Assembly: GCA_035578905.1 (NCBI GenBank)
Contig: JAQJVL010000197.1
Span: forward strand, 341,243-405,242
Direction: 5' to 3'
Source: Stictocephala bisonia
Taxonomy: Eukaryota > Arthropoda > Insecta > Hemiptera > Membracidae
DNA length: 64,000 bases
The notes below the pieces were generated by a model. The model was not told where the DNA came from, did no database searches, and was given only the letters and a program-made list of their open reading frames with translations. Shown in pieces: positions 1-12,429 of the stretch. A program made the translations under genes and the position numbers. How positions within the stretch are numbered: the stretch's first letter is position 1; each line of letters opens with the position of its first letter.

Positions 1-1440
1 ATTAGTCTAATTCAACCACCTAATATGGTTTAATCATATACATAATAGAGTTAGTTGAATTTTAGAAAATAAGATAAAGTCTATATTTTTAAATAAGTAC
101 TTTAATTCTATTTTTTTTATTTAAAATTAAGTTTACTTTATATATTTACGTGCTAAATCATACTCTGACCTTATATCTGGATAGTTTTGAATAAAAAATA
201 TGTCCCCTTCTATTGAATTAACCAATAAGTATCCTCCTTATTTGCTAAGATTAACGTTTTAAGATTATACCCTTCCAGTAGAAATGGAAATAAGAGATTT
301 TATAAACCAAATGACGTGCTTACAGCTAGAGTTTCATAATAAATGGATTAATTGAATGACTTTATAGGAAAATCTTGCATTGTCCTATTACTACTCTAAA
401 AATAATAATTGTTTCAATTAAGGGACCATACATGATGGTATTCAGATGTCATGGTCCAAGAACCTTAAACTAAGTTGATTGTTACGGCACTTCAATTAGT
501 AAAAACTTACTATAGGATATTGAAGCAAATATATAGTCGTTAATTAATATATACCTAAACATATGTGAAATAGATTCCTCCAATCATGCACATAAAATGC
601 CTAACCTCTCTAATACCTTGCTTACTGACTCAAATGATCTGTTAACGCTCCCTAATTTGTCTTAAATATATTATGCGTAAAAATATATATGGTATAAATT
701 TCATAGGTCAGCTACCAAGATAATAAAGGTTAACAGTCGAATAAAAAAGATCGTAGTAAAGTAAAACCTACGGTACAAATTACTTGGGTCTTAGTGTTGA
801 GATTTTGATCCCTCGTCGTCACAGAGCTAAATGCAGGTTTCAGAAACCAGCCACCCCTGCTCCTTTGATTGAATTAAAACCAGCTAATCCACATAAACAA
901 AAGAAAAACGTAATGGGTAGTCATTAATATGTGATACATAGTTGAACTTCAACTCCACAATCACGTGATCGATCATTTGCCATTCCCCACTTATCTTCCC
1001 ACACCCTTGCGAATACGACTCAACACAGTCCATTTCTTACGAGGAAGGTACATTTAATTGATGGCAGTTATAGGGATACCAGAAACGTGTTTCGAACGGA
1101 AAAGAAATCCCAAATTAACGGCCCTTTTTGGAGAAATTTACTTTTAGAATAATTGGGAAGCTATTCGAAAGGGTGGTTTTCTTGCTTTAGGTCGATCTTC
1201 AGGTAGTGGGATATCTTTTAAAATTGGGAGATTTGAAGTAGACAGTATCTTTTTAAACTCGACTGTCTTAGAAGTGCCTCTTTCTGTCGAATATTAGGAG
1301 AAACTATGTTGTACAGCACTGGAAGCCATGAAAGGTAGATGGGTTGCAATGTGGGAGCCACTGATAGTCCTCATCGTCCTTTTTATTGTAAATCAACCTT
1401 TCGTACATGTGTACTTTTAAGCCACACAGGACACAATATT
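1..1440. other. AT-rich intergenic stretch
   Basis: I see no supported gene, RNA or repeat here. The stretch is AT-rich, and the part around 780-1300 is somewhat less so. No open frame looks coding. Confidence 0.6.
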
Positions 1441-1742
1441 CAGCATTGGAGTAAACCAGGGACAAAGCAGTAGTACACAGGTTCGTACGTTGGCTCACCA
1501 CGATGATCCAGCAGTGGAGTAACCCAGGGACAAAGCAGTAGTACACAGGTTCGTACGTTGGCTCACCACGATCACGCAGTGGAGTAAGGCTCACCACGAT
1601 CACGCAGTGGAGTAACCCAGGGAGAAAGCAGAAGTACACAGGTTCGTACGTTGGCTCACCACGATCACGCAGTGGAGTAACCCAGGGAGAAAGCAGAAGT
1701 ACACAGGTTCGTACGTTGGCTCACCACGATGATCCAGCAGGT
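1441..1742. repeat. ~68-bp minisatellite, about 4.5 units
   Basis: The unit contains ACAGGTTCGTACGTTGGCTC followed by CACCACGATGATCCAGCAGTGG and AACCCAGGGACAAAGCAG. Copies start near 1441, 1510, 1575, 1610 and 1670. One copy is internally shortened (about 1570-1605) and the later units share GAGAAAGCAGAAG where the earlier ones have GACAAAGCAGTAG. The 111-codon minus-strand open frame over it is a by-product of the repeat. No function is evident. Confidence 0.85.
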
Positions 1743-4700
1743 TAGTGCAAAATGTTAGTTCTAGTTATTAGTAAAAAAATTAAATTAACTTTATTTTATT
1801 TCTTTCGCAGATGATCTGGATAATAGGAGTGTGGATGCACACGTTTGTAAGGCTAATTGAACCTTTAAGTTTTGTGAAGAGGTTATTTTGTTGCCTGCTG
1901 TTAAAATAGTTACTCTTTGACATGTAAATATCAGAGGTTACAAAAGGAATATTGGTGAATATTCAGTAATTTTAAATTATTATAGAACAAATTTGATGCT
2001 ATTGTGTCAGAGTGTTGGATAAATTTATTATAGTATAATATTTGGAAAGTTTTGAGAGTGTGATGAATAAATGCAGTAGGAACCGAATACGTGATTGTGT
2101 ATGTAAATAAATATTTAAATTCAGTTACTATAATATATAAGAATATAAAACATTCAACTTAAAATAAAAGGTAGTTTATGCATACATTTAACATTTGATA
2201 ACCGAGTGTAAGTGTTTTAGCAAGAATTTCATTTAAAGTGTTATATTTTTATTTAAATGCCCTATAAATATCAATCATTTACAAAAAATATATTGATATA
2301 TTTAGTAATTATTATAGTTATTTATGTTTTGTTTAAGATATATAACAAAATAATTGTATAATAAGTATGGAACACTGAATAATATAAGTTCTAGAGGACA
2401 AAAACTGATGTTTGCATTGAGCAAAGTTTGGAAAGCTCAAACAACACCCTTCGGATATCGAAGTTTGATGGAATCGTCGATTACCAATACCGAAAGACAT
2501 AACTATCGTTCCATTCCAAAGTTTGTTTATTGGCAATATTCATAGAATCGTTTCTAAAAATACAGAATATCAAAGAATTTACTAACACAGATTTATCTCA
2601 ACAATACCGGTATAACTTATAACATTATTAAATCTTTTGACCAAGTATTGATCAGCAATAAAGTTGACCGACACCGTTACTATTAAAAGTTTAAAAAATG
2701 CATAAGTTTAAATTATTGAAATTTGTAGTGAATAAATCATTTTCGTTTTTCTCTGTAAAAAGCTAGATAACTTTATAGTGAATGATTTATACTAAATACA
2801 ACTAACTGAAGGAAAATCATTTGGAGTTTATTTTTTGCTTTTACGTAAGTGTTCCACATTGCTTCAAACGGGGTTTATTTTTTTTTTAATTATAATTGTT
2901 TATTAATATTAAAAAATTAGTAATAATGTTTACAAATTGATTTAATGTTAGTTCCGAGGCATACGAGTACGGATTGAGGGTTGAATATAATTATTTTTTA
3001 TTTAATTTCATCTCATATGTTTTAGAAACATATTCCGCCTATAAATATATAATAATATTCATGTTTGAAACAACCTCCATGTAGTGATGAAAGAAGAAAA
3101 ACCATATATTAGTTAACATATTATATTATGATTGAAAGAAATTACTTTAGAATTATATCACCTAACTCATTTAACAGCATTTTCTCATGAAAATGAGGCC
3201 TTATTAATAAACATGTAAGCATTTATTTGTACTTTTTTCTAGTAAAAGTAAGTTAGTTTAATATGAATATGAATCAATTATTATATGGGTAAAAGTATGT
3301 TGAAACGTTTAGTAGAAAGAAGAAAGATTGAAGTACTTTGAAAAAATGGTCAATAAGGGATTAATAAATTGATATAGAATTTTTAAAAATATTTGTTCTT
3401 AATTATCGTAGTACCCTTTATATAGATTTACCAACATCCGAATAATATTAGACTCCAAAAGCATAACTACGATACTATTATTCCTTTAAATAATAAGTCA
3501 ATTGGTACTTTTAGAACCATCAAGTATATTTAAGTGATAGTTGTATCAGAAAAAGTAGCTTTTGTTAATTTCCTAATGCCCGTACATAACCTGTCCTTCA
3601 ATTAAATATTACATCATCCTCATTACATACCTATTTATAAACCCTAATAAAAATATTCCAATTTTTGAAACAAATTTAGACTACTATTATAATTAAAACT
3701 TAATCTGTTGTACGATTTTACGATTTTTAAAAATTGACGGTTGCAAAAGGAAAATTCCTTAACTGGTCTCAGTGGAACTATACGAATATTCATATCCATA
3801 GTACTTAGCAGAAAAGTTTACGTATTTTAATTACGTTAGGATTTAAAAAACAATTTTCAACATAATTTTAGTTTAAGAGCTTGTCATATCTACATTAACG
3901 ATGAAATACAAAGTTAGAAATCAACATGAAAAAAAATATTAACTTGAAGCAATATGTAATTATTTTATAATTATTTAAGCAGAATCAATATAAAATGTAT
4001 TATTATTTGTAATTTTATTACCCCTGCTACGATATTATTTTCGATATTTTTGAACTAAAAAATAACACAGTAAGTACATCTCTAATAATCATTTCTACAA
4101 TAGTCACGCCCTTATCAATTGGGGCCCAATGTAGTATTGGGGAAATGGATTTCACAGTGCTATGTGATAAAGCTATTCAAAACAACAACCCATTATCTAA
4201 ATTCATTTTCGAATCAGATTGCACTTAAAAGTCAATCATATAGTCCATTAATAATTAAACAATTTAGAATTTTCAACACATTGCACATTAATGTATTTAA
4301 ATTATTGCTTGTATTAACATATTTATATGTATATTAAATGTTAACTTTAATTATAATCTACATTGGTTGGGAGATAAATTATATTTTTATGAGAATGGTG
4401 CTGCCAACGTATCAATGGGCAGGAGTACTCTAAACATAACCGAATTATGTAGCTCTTGTTTTAGCACAATAATGCTAGACATTATTTTTACCCAACAACA
4501 AACTAATGGCAATAAACTGATACCAAATTTTTTAAGAGTTCAACAAACATATGAACCCCCTACACAAAATAATAATCCAAAACAACTGTGGAATACGTTC
4601 CGATTCCCTTCACAGTAGGATTTATCTGGTTAAAATATAATTAATGGCGATATATTTGTACTATATATATTATATATATAATTGTAAAAAGGTAATTTTA

Positions 4701-5462
4701 ATCTGAATGTTATAATAATGAGTCCTAATTGAAGTTATAAATAATGATATAATGAGTTGTAAATATGTTTAGCTCAAACAAAACACAAGAATTTCTTGTG
4801 TTTTTGTACAACGGCATCTCTAAGAGTGAAGGTTCACGTTTGACACGTCGTTCTCTGTCACTATGGTTTCATTACCTATGATAAACCACGTATCCCTTTA
4901 TCTCTTAGAAACACAAGAGTTATTTGCAATCTTTTTGTAAATTTTTGATGCATGGCCTGAAACAGTTTTCTTAGTTCAACAAAACGACTAAGTGATACAA
5001 CAAATAATACATTGTTTGCAATTCAACCAATTCAATTTGAAAAACAAATAAAAAAAATTTATAATCAAACGTGTTAGTTTAATATTAATTTAGGCAAAAA
5101 CTACTGAAATTGAAACAAATAGGTAGGTATTCCAATAGTCATTTACCAGAATATATTTTAACAGTAAACTCTGTAAAGTCTCTTGGATAAGCCATGTGGG
5201 TAATGTATCTATTTTAAATTTACTAAAGGCAAGTAATCTCAACCTAAACTCACCCCCTTACCAGTAAATCTAACTTTTTCAAGCGTTAGGAAGTTGGAAT
5301 ACCACTGGCTACTACCTTCCTTCCTTAAACTTTTTATCCAAGCTGGGCTGTCGAGTTCAGGAGGTTGACATTCTGGATATAAGCTGAATCTCAAGGCACC
5401 CTTACACTTCACACAACCTATACCTTAATAATAGTAGAAAACGTCTCATCGCTAGCCTTATA
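1743..5462. other. AT-rich intergenic stretch
   Basis: Long AT-rich sequence with only short open frames (63-83 codons at 2333-2545, 4119-4337 and 4367-4618). They match no family I recognise and have no supporting splice or codon signal. I leave them unannotated. Confidence 0.5.
4781..4803. repeat. Perfect 11-bp-arm palindrome
   Basis: AAACACAAGAA and its exact reverse complement flank a single T. It could form a tight hairpin or be a dyad protein site. Nothing around it points to a role. Confidence 0.6.
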
Positions 5463-5639
5463 ATGAACATTGAAACGTTTGAGAATACTGAGAAATTGAT
5501 GCCAACACCAGCGTCAAATACAGCCAATACCAAAAGTTTTTTTCCGTCATCGTCTAGTTCTTCTAAAGTAACTACTACGATTCAGGTTCCGACCTATACT
5601 GAGACCACTTCCATATCCTTGCTAACCAAGAACTATTAA
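5463..5639 (+). pseudogene. Short Ser/Thr-rich open frame, possible retroelement remnant
   Basis: A 58-codon frame beginning MNIETFENTEKLMPTPAS, with a run of serines (about residues 29-34) and many threonines. After its stop, readable but stop-interrupted stretches continue to about 5900 in other frames, including one reading NTNFNNNVIFFTAPDS. The mix of readable segments and stops looks like a decayed coding sequence, perhaps the gag-like first frame of a retrotransposon. I recognise no domain and the assignment is a guess. Confidence 0.25.
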
Positions 5640-5974
5640 GATAATACTCTTGAATTTATTACTATGACCAGCCCTGCAGATAATAACAACTTTTATGCCA
5701 GCATGCTCTAGCAACCACGAAATAGAGACATCAGGTCCACTAATACTTAAAACACAAATTTCAACAATAATGTCATATTTTTCACTGCTCCAGATTCTCC
5801 ATCAAAACGCTCAAATTACCACGAGTAAAGATGTTGAACTTGCCATATTGTGTGATGAGCTTAAAACATATTGTGTGATGAGCACGGTTATTAGCAAGAT
5901 TAAGTGAATATCTATGAACTCGTACATTAAGAATACCATCCATCCTCAAAGTTGTATTGAAGGCCACCCTCCCA

Positions 5975-6045
5975 GTGGTAATGACCTATACACGTACAGT
6001 GGTAATGACCCACCCACCCAACCATACACGTACAGAGATGTATTG
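5975..6045. repeat. Minisatellite fragment, CCCACCCACC-ACACGTACAGTGGTAATGA family
   Basis: About two units of a 33-36 bp repeat: a C-rich CCCACCCACC block followed by ATACACGTACAGTGGTAATGA. Longer arrays of the same family lie at 45930-47010 and 57765-57940, with another fragment at 20821-20885. Confidence 0.8.
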
Positions 6046-6115
6046 GCCCTACACATCAGTCGCACCTACCTCTAAAGAATGATGCTATAACCGTCTTGTT
6101 ATACCAAAAGAACCT

Positions 6116-6740
6116 ATACAGGAACCTATACAGGAATCTATACAGGAAGCTCCTTTGATCCACGAGGTTGTTATGTGATGTTATATTCACGTCAATCAGT
6201 GACACCTGTCATAAAAGCAAGATGGTACAGCATAAAAGCACCAACTTGTTACATATTGTAACAAAGGAAGCTATACAGGAAGCTATTTTCATCCTGGAAG
6301 GAGTTCTGTGATGTTATATTCATGTCAGTCACTGACACCTACCATTAAAAAATGATTCTCCCAAGATACAAGCATGGACTTGCTATACACTATACTACAG
6401 GAATCTATACAGGAAGCACCTTTCATGTGTGAGGGTGTTCTATGATGTTATATTCACGTCAGTCACTGACACCAACCATTAAACCATGATGCTCCCAAGA
6501 TACAAGCATCGACTTGCTATAATACACTATAATACAGGCAACTATACAGGAAGCACTTTTCATCTTTGAGGTGTTCTGTGATGTTATATTCACGTCAGAC
6601 ACTGACACCAACCATTAAACAATGATGCTCCCAAGATACAAGCATCGACTTGCTATAATACACGAAACTATACAGGAAGCACCTTTCATCTGTGAGGGTG
6701 TTCTGTGATGTTATATTCACGTCAGTCACTGACATTCATC
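6116..6740. repeat. ~125-bp tandem repeat, about five units
   Basis: Each unit has TATACAGGAAGCACCTTTCA, then GTGATGTTATATTCACGTCA, then GTCACTGACACC, then ATGATGCTCCCAAGATACAA. The first unit has a triplicated CTATACAGGAA block and is the most diverged. Divergence falls along the array, which suggests local expansion by unequal exchange. Confidence 0.85.
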
Positions 6741-7847
6741 TTGAATGATTGATGGTTTACTTAAAGGCTTCACTATCTTACACAGGAGTCCATCCTTTCA
6801 CTATCGTAGAGTATTTCACCAACTTATACTGTTTTTGTAATTAAATAACTATGTCTGTTATTTTATCTAATAAGTATGTAATGTATTGCTAATAATAAGT
6901 CAATTTTTATACATAAGTTATATTTACTAAAGTACTTATTCAGATTCTGTAAGTAAATAATTATAATAAAATCAATACTATCGGTTTAGTTCGTATACTA
7001 TAAAAATAGATATTGTTACTTTTATTTTTAAACGCATCATTCAGCCTCAAAATATTATAGAAATAAATATTCTCCCAAAAAATTAATCATGGGATTTGCT
7101 TCAACATTACATGAAATCAGATGAAACATTCAAGTCTTTTCAATATACTTCAACGTTCTAACAATAAACAAAAAAATAAAAAATAATAATTGGATCACAC
7201 AGGGTATTCTTGTTCCAAGGCAAAATCTTAAGTTATACTTTTTAATTTTCAAAAAATCTAAAATTAAAAATTTTAATCTTGTTTCAGAACAAACTCTGTG
7301 AAGGCTGTTTTAAATACAAGAAGGAATTTGTATTTATTTTCGACTTAAAAAGCAGTTAGAAATTAAAAAACTTAAATTCCAGAGAGTCGTGCCGGGGCTC
7401 TTTCACGGAGTTTTGATTTCGGTCTTTGCCTTGTCTCTATATTTTCTACGTGATCCTGTACAGCCGCATCAGATGGACAAATTCGGATCGGGAACACTCA
7501 CCACTGTGAGGCAGGATCAACTTGCGAGCTCAGCAAGTCAGATATTAGATTTAGAACTCCTGCTATCATAGGTATGATTGAAATTAATGAATAGGCTTCC
7601 TGAGGGCGTCAAACAAATACAAAAACAAATCATTTTAAAAGCTAACTAAAATATAAATTGGTAAAAAATACGTTCTTTTCAGTCGATGAGTTTATGATGA
7701 GCCACTGGGATTATTATAAATAGTAGATTATTATAAATAATCAACAAAAAGGGGGCCTTATATCAAAATGATGGAATGCATAACTCTATCAATATAACTT
7801 TTGTATGTTTGAACGGATATGAATGGATAAATAAAATGGACGTTTTG
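6741..7847. other. AT-rich intergenic stretch
   Basis: No supported gene. A 60-codon plus-strand frame at 7389-7571 lies in a locally less AT-rich patch (7380-7570). It could be a relic exon or transposon piece, but I recognise no family. Confidence 0.45.
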
Positions 7848-7942
7848 CGTTAATTCACTACTACTAATTTGTTTAGGTTATGTTAGGTTAGGTTAGGTTT
7901 TGTTAGGTTAACCTAATTTAAGGTTATGGTAGTGAATTAACG
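7848..7942. mobile_element. Small inverted-repeat element with TTAGG-like core
   Basis: A 14-bp sequence CGTTAATTCACTAC (7848-7861) has its exact reverse complement at 7929-7942. Between them (7874-7916) lie several TTAGGT runs, a break, and a final inverted ACCTAA. The layout fits a miniature inverted-repeat element that carries telomere-motif-like DNA. I cannot see a clear target duplication, so the outer limits are uncertain. Confidence 0.55.
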
Positions 7943-8595
7943 GAATATATCCGATATTTCATTTTGACGTTTGTGATTTAATGTATTGTTTTTATGAAAT
8001 AAATTATATTATTAGTATTAATTCCTTGTTCAAAAATAACCTTACCTGTGAATGCGATTTGGGTATATTTTGACTAAATGAACACCAACAAAGTCCATAA
8101 AACTATTTTATGTGTCGTCAACATATAAACACGTATGTGGGTAAAAGACGTGTGTGGGTAGACTATAACGTTACTTGACTATCGTTTAGTACTGCTCTAA
8201 CAGTCAACTTCAACCTCTTCCATTGACCTAGTTTAATCGACTATTCGTAATGACAATCGAACAAGAAGTCAGTTGGAATTGCCAAGTGCAGTAAGTGGCC
8301 TTGCTAATGACCGTCCCCAGAGTTGTAGAGCTTAGCTGGTAGTTAACAGTTTCCATAGCCACCTTTTAGGAAGCAAAGTGATTTAAACTTACATTATAAT
8401 TACGACCTGATATTGAACATACTGTATTGCACATTTTTACTTTTTCTAAAGTTATTGCCACTTAAAGTAGCAACACTCGCTAGGTTTTAGTTTGAGAATT
8501 AGTTTGTAAAATGTACATTTTGTAATTTGTAATGTTTAAAAATAATGAATGATAAAGAAAATAAATAAAAGAAAGCAGTCCAAGAAGGTCTTTTT

Positions 8596-8660
8596 AGGCT
8601 CTCCGAATGACCTTGAACTAAATACCTTCGCTGTAACGTATTCAGCTACACAGCCTGTGA
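8596..8660 (-). mobile_element. Possible tRNA-derived SINE relic
   Basis: On the minus strand the sequence reads GGCTGTGTAGCTGAATACGT, with an A-box-like GTAGCTGAATA. About 24 nt later AGTTCAAGGTC resembles a B box. The A-B spacing is short for a tRNA and no cloverleaf is evident. This would be a worn pol III promoter from a SINE head, not a tRNA gene. Confidence 0.35.
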
Positions 8661-8931
8661 CGTCACCACAATGATTTATTTGGCCAAGAATAGGCGAATT
8701 CCCCTACTATTGCTAGCTTATCACAGTTTTTTTATTAACAGTGTGTGTCCATAGATGCTATAGATTTGTACAGAAGAAGTCAGAAAAGCTTTATATATAT
8801 ATATATATAAAAAAAAAATAAAACATATTTACCGTAAAATTGTTCCAGTTACTACAATATTTAGGTTATATACACACTAGCACAACAAGATAAAAAGTAA
8901 AACAATTAAAAAGGATAACTTTTTTTAACTT

Positions 8932-9383
8932 GAGGAAGACAAATGTTGTTGAAGATTTGCCATCAATACGTGAAAAATACCAATCGCGACGTTTCGATTT
9001 TTTTTCGAGGGATTGGTAAAACCCAAATCTCTTTCAAGTGCTAAAAACTAAATTAAATCTAAACAAACATGTTATAAAACTACGTTCTTAAACTAATAAA
9101 CTTATCTACATTATTAATTATCTACATTTTAACCTAGATTCTAGAATGGGGTACACAAAATTTAGGTTAAAATGTAGATTATTTATAATGTAGATACGTT
9201 TATTAGTTTAAGAACGTAGTTTTATAACATGTTTGTGTAGATTTAATTTAGTTTTTAGCTCTTGAAAAAGATTTGGGTTTTATCAAATCGAAACGTCTTG
9301 ATTGGTATTTTTTAAGTAATGATAGGAAATATCCAACAACCTTTGCCTTCCTCATCTGATACTTCATCATTAACAAATTTTTG
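8932..9383. mobile_element. Foldback (Penelope-like) insertion with 7-bp target duplication
   Basis: Two arms, about 8932-9145 and 9150-9353, are diverged reverse complements; for example the TACGTTCTTAAACTAATAAAC segment near 9083 returns inverted near 9203. The insertion is bounded by TTAACTT at 8925-8931 and 9384-9390. A 30-nt one-sided extension (9354-9383) follows the right arm. The short insertion at 29571-29669 belongs to the same family, since the extension and adjoining arm match. Both arms contain GAAACGTC next to a possible stem, but the 5' hammerhead core is not preserved. Its placement among Penelope-like elements rests on this architecture, shared with loci that encode GIY-YIG. 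Confidence 0.65.
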
Positions 9384-9390
9384 TTAACTT

Positions 9391-10697
9391 ATTCAATCCA
9401 TTTTGTGTACTATATAAACAACTGTTACGTAACTATGCATCTTTTGTTTCATCTCAAACTTTGGCATGACCATTTTCTGTCATTAGAGAGTCTGGTAGTT
9501 AGTTGAACAGTGTTGAGCCACAGTTGACGAATTATCTTTATAAACATTGGTTTTATGTTACGGTAACAGTATGTTGTTATTCGTCCATAAACTGTGTCAT
9601 TGATTTTATATACACTCATAGATTTATCATCCAATGACAAATTCTTTAGCTCAAATTGTCAGCTGTTTTGAGGTGCAGTTGTGGAGCGTTGTAGTCTAAT
9701 ATAAATGTAATGCAGTTTAAACCAGTTAAGTTGGCAGATACAATAGATATTTCTTAAGGATAAACGTGTGAAAAGAGGAAGCCCCCTAGTAAGTGGTCCT
9801 CTATAGACAATGGCCTGCAAGACGACCTATACTTCTTTTGGAATATTCCTCTTATGTGTTTTTCTGAATTGTATGTAAGATAAGTCCTGTTGGATGCACT
9901 ACCGATACTCTATAGCTTACACTCGGAAATATAAACCTGTGATGAACTACAAAAGAAAAGGTCTGGTATTTTTCAAAAAATTTCTAAAACGAAAAGACAG
10001 ATATTAATTTTTTGCAGATAAAATCGAAGTGTTGGTTGGATTTGAGATTACTGTCAATATGGACACCAAATACGTTTAGTTGTTGTTCAGGATTATAGAT
10101 CGATAATGAAAGGGGTATTAACGTTTGTGTGTTGCTTTTTACCTCTGTTTCTTTGTTATTTGTGGTAATAACTAAATAATTACAATTTAAATCATAAGAA
10201 AAAGAGATTCTGTCTCAGAGATAGAAACCCTATCTATTTTTAGATGGGATTATTGCATTTTATTTAACATCTATTTAAGGACTACCAACCGGCGAAAACA
10301 TATTAAAAATTTACTGAAATTGCAAACTCTATTTCCGTGTCTCTGTTTGCAAATTGTAATGGCTATTAAAACCTTGTATGTACACGTTAATACGAAAAAG
10401 AGTGAACATTTAATAATAAAGACGCAAGTGAAGTGCAATTGGTCTTAAATTGATGGTGCAGATGTTATTGCAAGGGATAAAAGGCTATATTTTTTACTAA
10501 AGTTAAAAATCATCCTTGACTACCAAAAAATTTTTTATTTTGAAAAGAGAATATCTATTGATACATAATTTAACTTATATCTATTAATCATTACATACTG
10601 AGGGTCTTTTTTAGAAAAGGACTTCAACCTCTTTTTTAGAAGAGATTAGGTGTTAGACTCATATCTCTGTGAGTTCATTTAACGTCACAGGAACTAA
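9391..10697. other. Intergenic stretch
   Basis: Apart from the dispersed repeat at 9645-9745, I see no gene. Short open frames such as 9449-9640 (minus) match no family I recognise. Confidence 0.45.
9645..9745. repeat. Dispersed ~95-bp repeat, copy 1
   Basis: Shares TCAGCTGTTTTGRGGT, GTGGAG, GTAGTC and CTTTAAACCAG-like blocks, in the same order and orientation, with 42302-42397. The copies differ by small indels. This looks like the end of an interspersed element whose remainder I cannot define. Confidence 0.65.
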
Positions 10698-12070
10698 AGC
10701 AGGAAACCCACTATGCCACATATCGTACTGACAACAATGCTTTTCATTGTTTGTAATGAACGTCAACCCACGATTCCAGTCGTCAGAGTCCCGTACCGTC
10801 TCCGTCATTCACCATTGCTCTTGCCGGACAGCCGGCCCACCAGAGCCCCGTACCATCTCCGTCAGTCACCATTGCTCTTGCCGGACAGCCGGTCCATCGG
10901 AGCCCCGTACCATCTCCGTCAGTCACCATTGCTCTTGTCAGACAGCCGGTCCGTCAGAGCCCCGTACCGTCTCCATCAGTCACCATTGCTCTTGCCGGAC
11001 AGCCGGTCCATCAGAGCCCCGTACCGTCTCCGTCAGTCACCATTGCTCTTGTCAGACAGCCGGTCCGTCAGAGCCCCGTACCGTCTCCGTCAGTCACCAT
11101 TGCTCTTGCCGGACAGCCGGTCCGTCAGAGCCCCGTACTGTCTCCGTCAGTCGCCATTGCTCTTGCCGGACAGCCGGTCCACCAGAGCCCCGTACCGTGT
11201 CCGTCAGTCACCATTGCTCTTGCCGGACAGCCGGTCTGTCAGAGCCCCGTACCGTCTCCGTCAGTCGCCATTGCTCTTGCCGGACAGCCGGTCCACCAGA
11301 GCCCCGTACCGTGTCCGTCAGTCACCATTGCTCTTGCCGGACAGCCGGTCTGTCAGAGCCCCGTACCGTGTCCGTCAGTCACCATTGCTCTTGCCGGACA
11401 GCCGGTCTGTCAGAGCCCCGTACCGTCTCCGTCAGTCACCATTGCTCTTGCCGGACAGCCGGTCTGTCAGAGCCCCGTACCGTCTCCGTCAGTCACCATT
11501 GCTCTTGCCGGACAGCCGGTCCATCATTTCTCTAGTTTGGGGAATGTTACTACTCTTACCTATACAGGAAATATTCATCTGCTAGTTCACCGTCTAATAA
11601 ATCGGTCTATAATTAATTAACTTACTTCAGTGTCAGGGCCAGTCCCTCCACAGGACCAATGATCTCACGGAAGTTAGTGTGTATCACTGGGAGTTTCAGT
11701 GACTCGATCAACTCGTAGAACACCTTTGAGGACTTACGGAAATATAAAAAGAACTTAGCATCGTTTTTCAAATTGTCAAACAAATTATGAAATTCACCAT
11801 GTTCTTTTGTTCTTCTGAAATATCATACACCCAGTATCTATTCTTCCTCCGTTTCTCTCTCTCTCTTCTTTTTAAGCACACGCTACGACTATCACAAACA
11901 ACCCCTTGTTTGGTGAACTCTTCATCGCAACAACTGTACTTCTTCTAGGTAGTTCCAGTTTCTGACTGAGTAATGACGGGCAAATGGCTTATCGCCATAA
12001 AAACTGGGGGAAGGCGGCAGCTGACGATGACGGTCGTTGCCGGACGGTGACGGCTAGTGGGTTTCCTGCT
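10698..12070. mobile_element. Short inverted-repeat DNA element, TAA target duplication
   Basis: AGCAGGAAACCCACTA at 10698-10713 has its exact 16-bp reverse complement at 12055-12070. TAA lies immediately outside each end (10695-10697 and 12071-12073), like the 3-bp TWA duplications of PIF/Harbinger transposons. The interior has no transposase. It is dominated by the 57-bp array at 10786-11530 and a terminal region rich in GACGGTCGTTGCCGGACGG. I infer a non-autonomous element that expanded by minisatellite growth. The family placement rests only on target-duplication length and is tentative. Confidence 0.6.
10786..11530. repeat. 57-bp minisatellite, about 13 units
   Basis: The unit includes AGTCACCATTGCTCTTGCCG, GACAGCCGGTCC and AGAGCCCCGTACCGTCTCCG. 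It is much richer in GC than its surroundings. Because 57 is divisible by three, two plus-strand frames stay open across it (10713-11585 and 10747-11535), giving artificial 19-residue protein repeats. Variants such as GTCCACCAG, GTCCGTCAG and GTCTGTCAG alternate, and an A-B alternation near 11160-11350 suggests duplication of two-unit blocks. Confidence 0.9.
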
Positions 12071-12339
12071 TAAGAAGCAGATTTGATCGACGCAATCAGG
12101 CACGACATAAACTTGTTCTGGCCTCCAGAATAATGTGTCCTTTTCTTCATTACAACATTTACTGAATCATTGTTTTGTTTTATTCCTATTCTATGAGCTA
12201 TTCCAACAGAAAGATTTTCAAGAGTGGGGTTCTCTTCTAAAAAAGACCCCATACCGGTGTAATTATGTCTTATAAATAAGGTTATAAATGATGTTTTTAT
12301 TGAAAAAATAACATTTTTAAAAACACAGGTAATGAACAA
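12070..12339 (-). CDS. Unrecognised 89-codon open frame
   Basis: The second half (roughly residues 29-89) is compositionally protein-like: charged and polar, with segments such as GMGSFLEENPTLENL, SVGIAHRIGIKQ and HYSGGQNKF. The first 28 residues are hydrophobic and AT-driven. The stop codon is formed at the right boundary of the inverted-repeat element ending at 12070, so the original frame may have been cut by that insertion. It could be an exon or transposon fragment. I recognise no family. Confidence 0.25.
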   Translation of the reverse strand: MFITCVFKNVIFSIKTSFITLFIRHNYTGMGSFLEENPTLENLSVGIAHRIGIKQNNDSVNVVMKKRTHYSGGQNKFMSCLIASIKSAS

Positions 12340-12429
12340 AAAAGTGTTTATTTTTAAAATTGATGTCTCTAATATGGTTTGATGTATAAGATTTATTAAT
12401 ATTTCTCGTTAAAATATGTAATTTATATT

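Noticed and set aside
4367..4618. 83-codon open frame as a gene
   Set aside because: No recognisable motif, no splice or start support, and AT-driven composition.
8596..8660. tRNA gene
   Set aside because: A- and B-box-like sequences are too close together and no cloverleaf or anticodon arm can be drawn.
8985..9300. Hammerhead motifs in the arms of the 8932-9383 foldback
   Set aside because: GAAACGTC and a possible stem are present in both arms, but the CTGANGA core is altered or displaced by indels and helix I does not pair. I kept the mobile element but not the ribozyme calls.
10713..11585. 290- and 262-codon repeat-protein frames
   Set aside because: Two overlapping frames are open only because the 57-bp minisatellite unit is a multiple of three and lacks stops in them.
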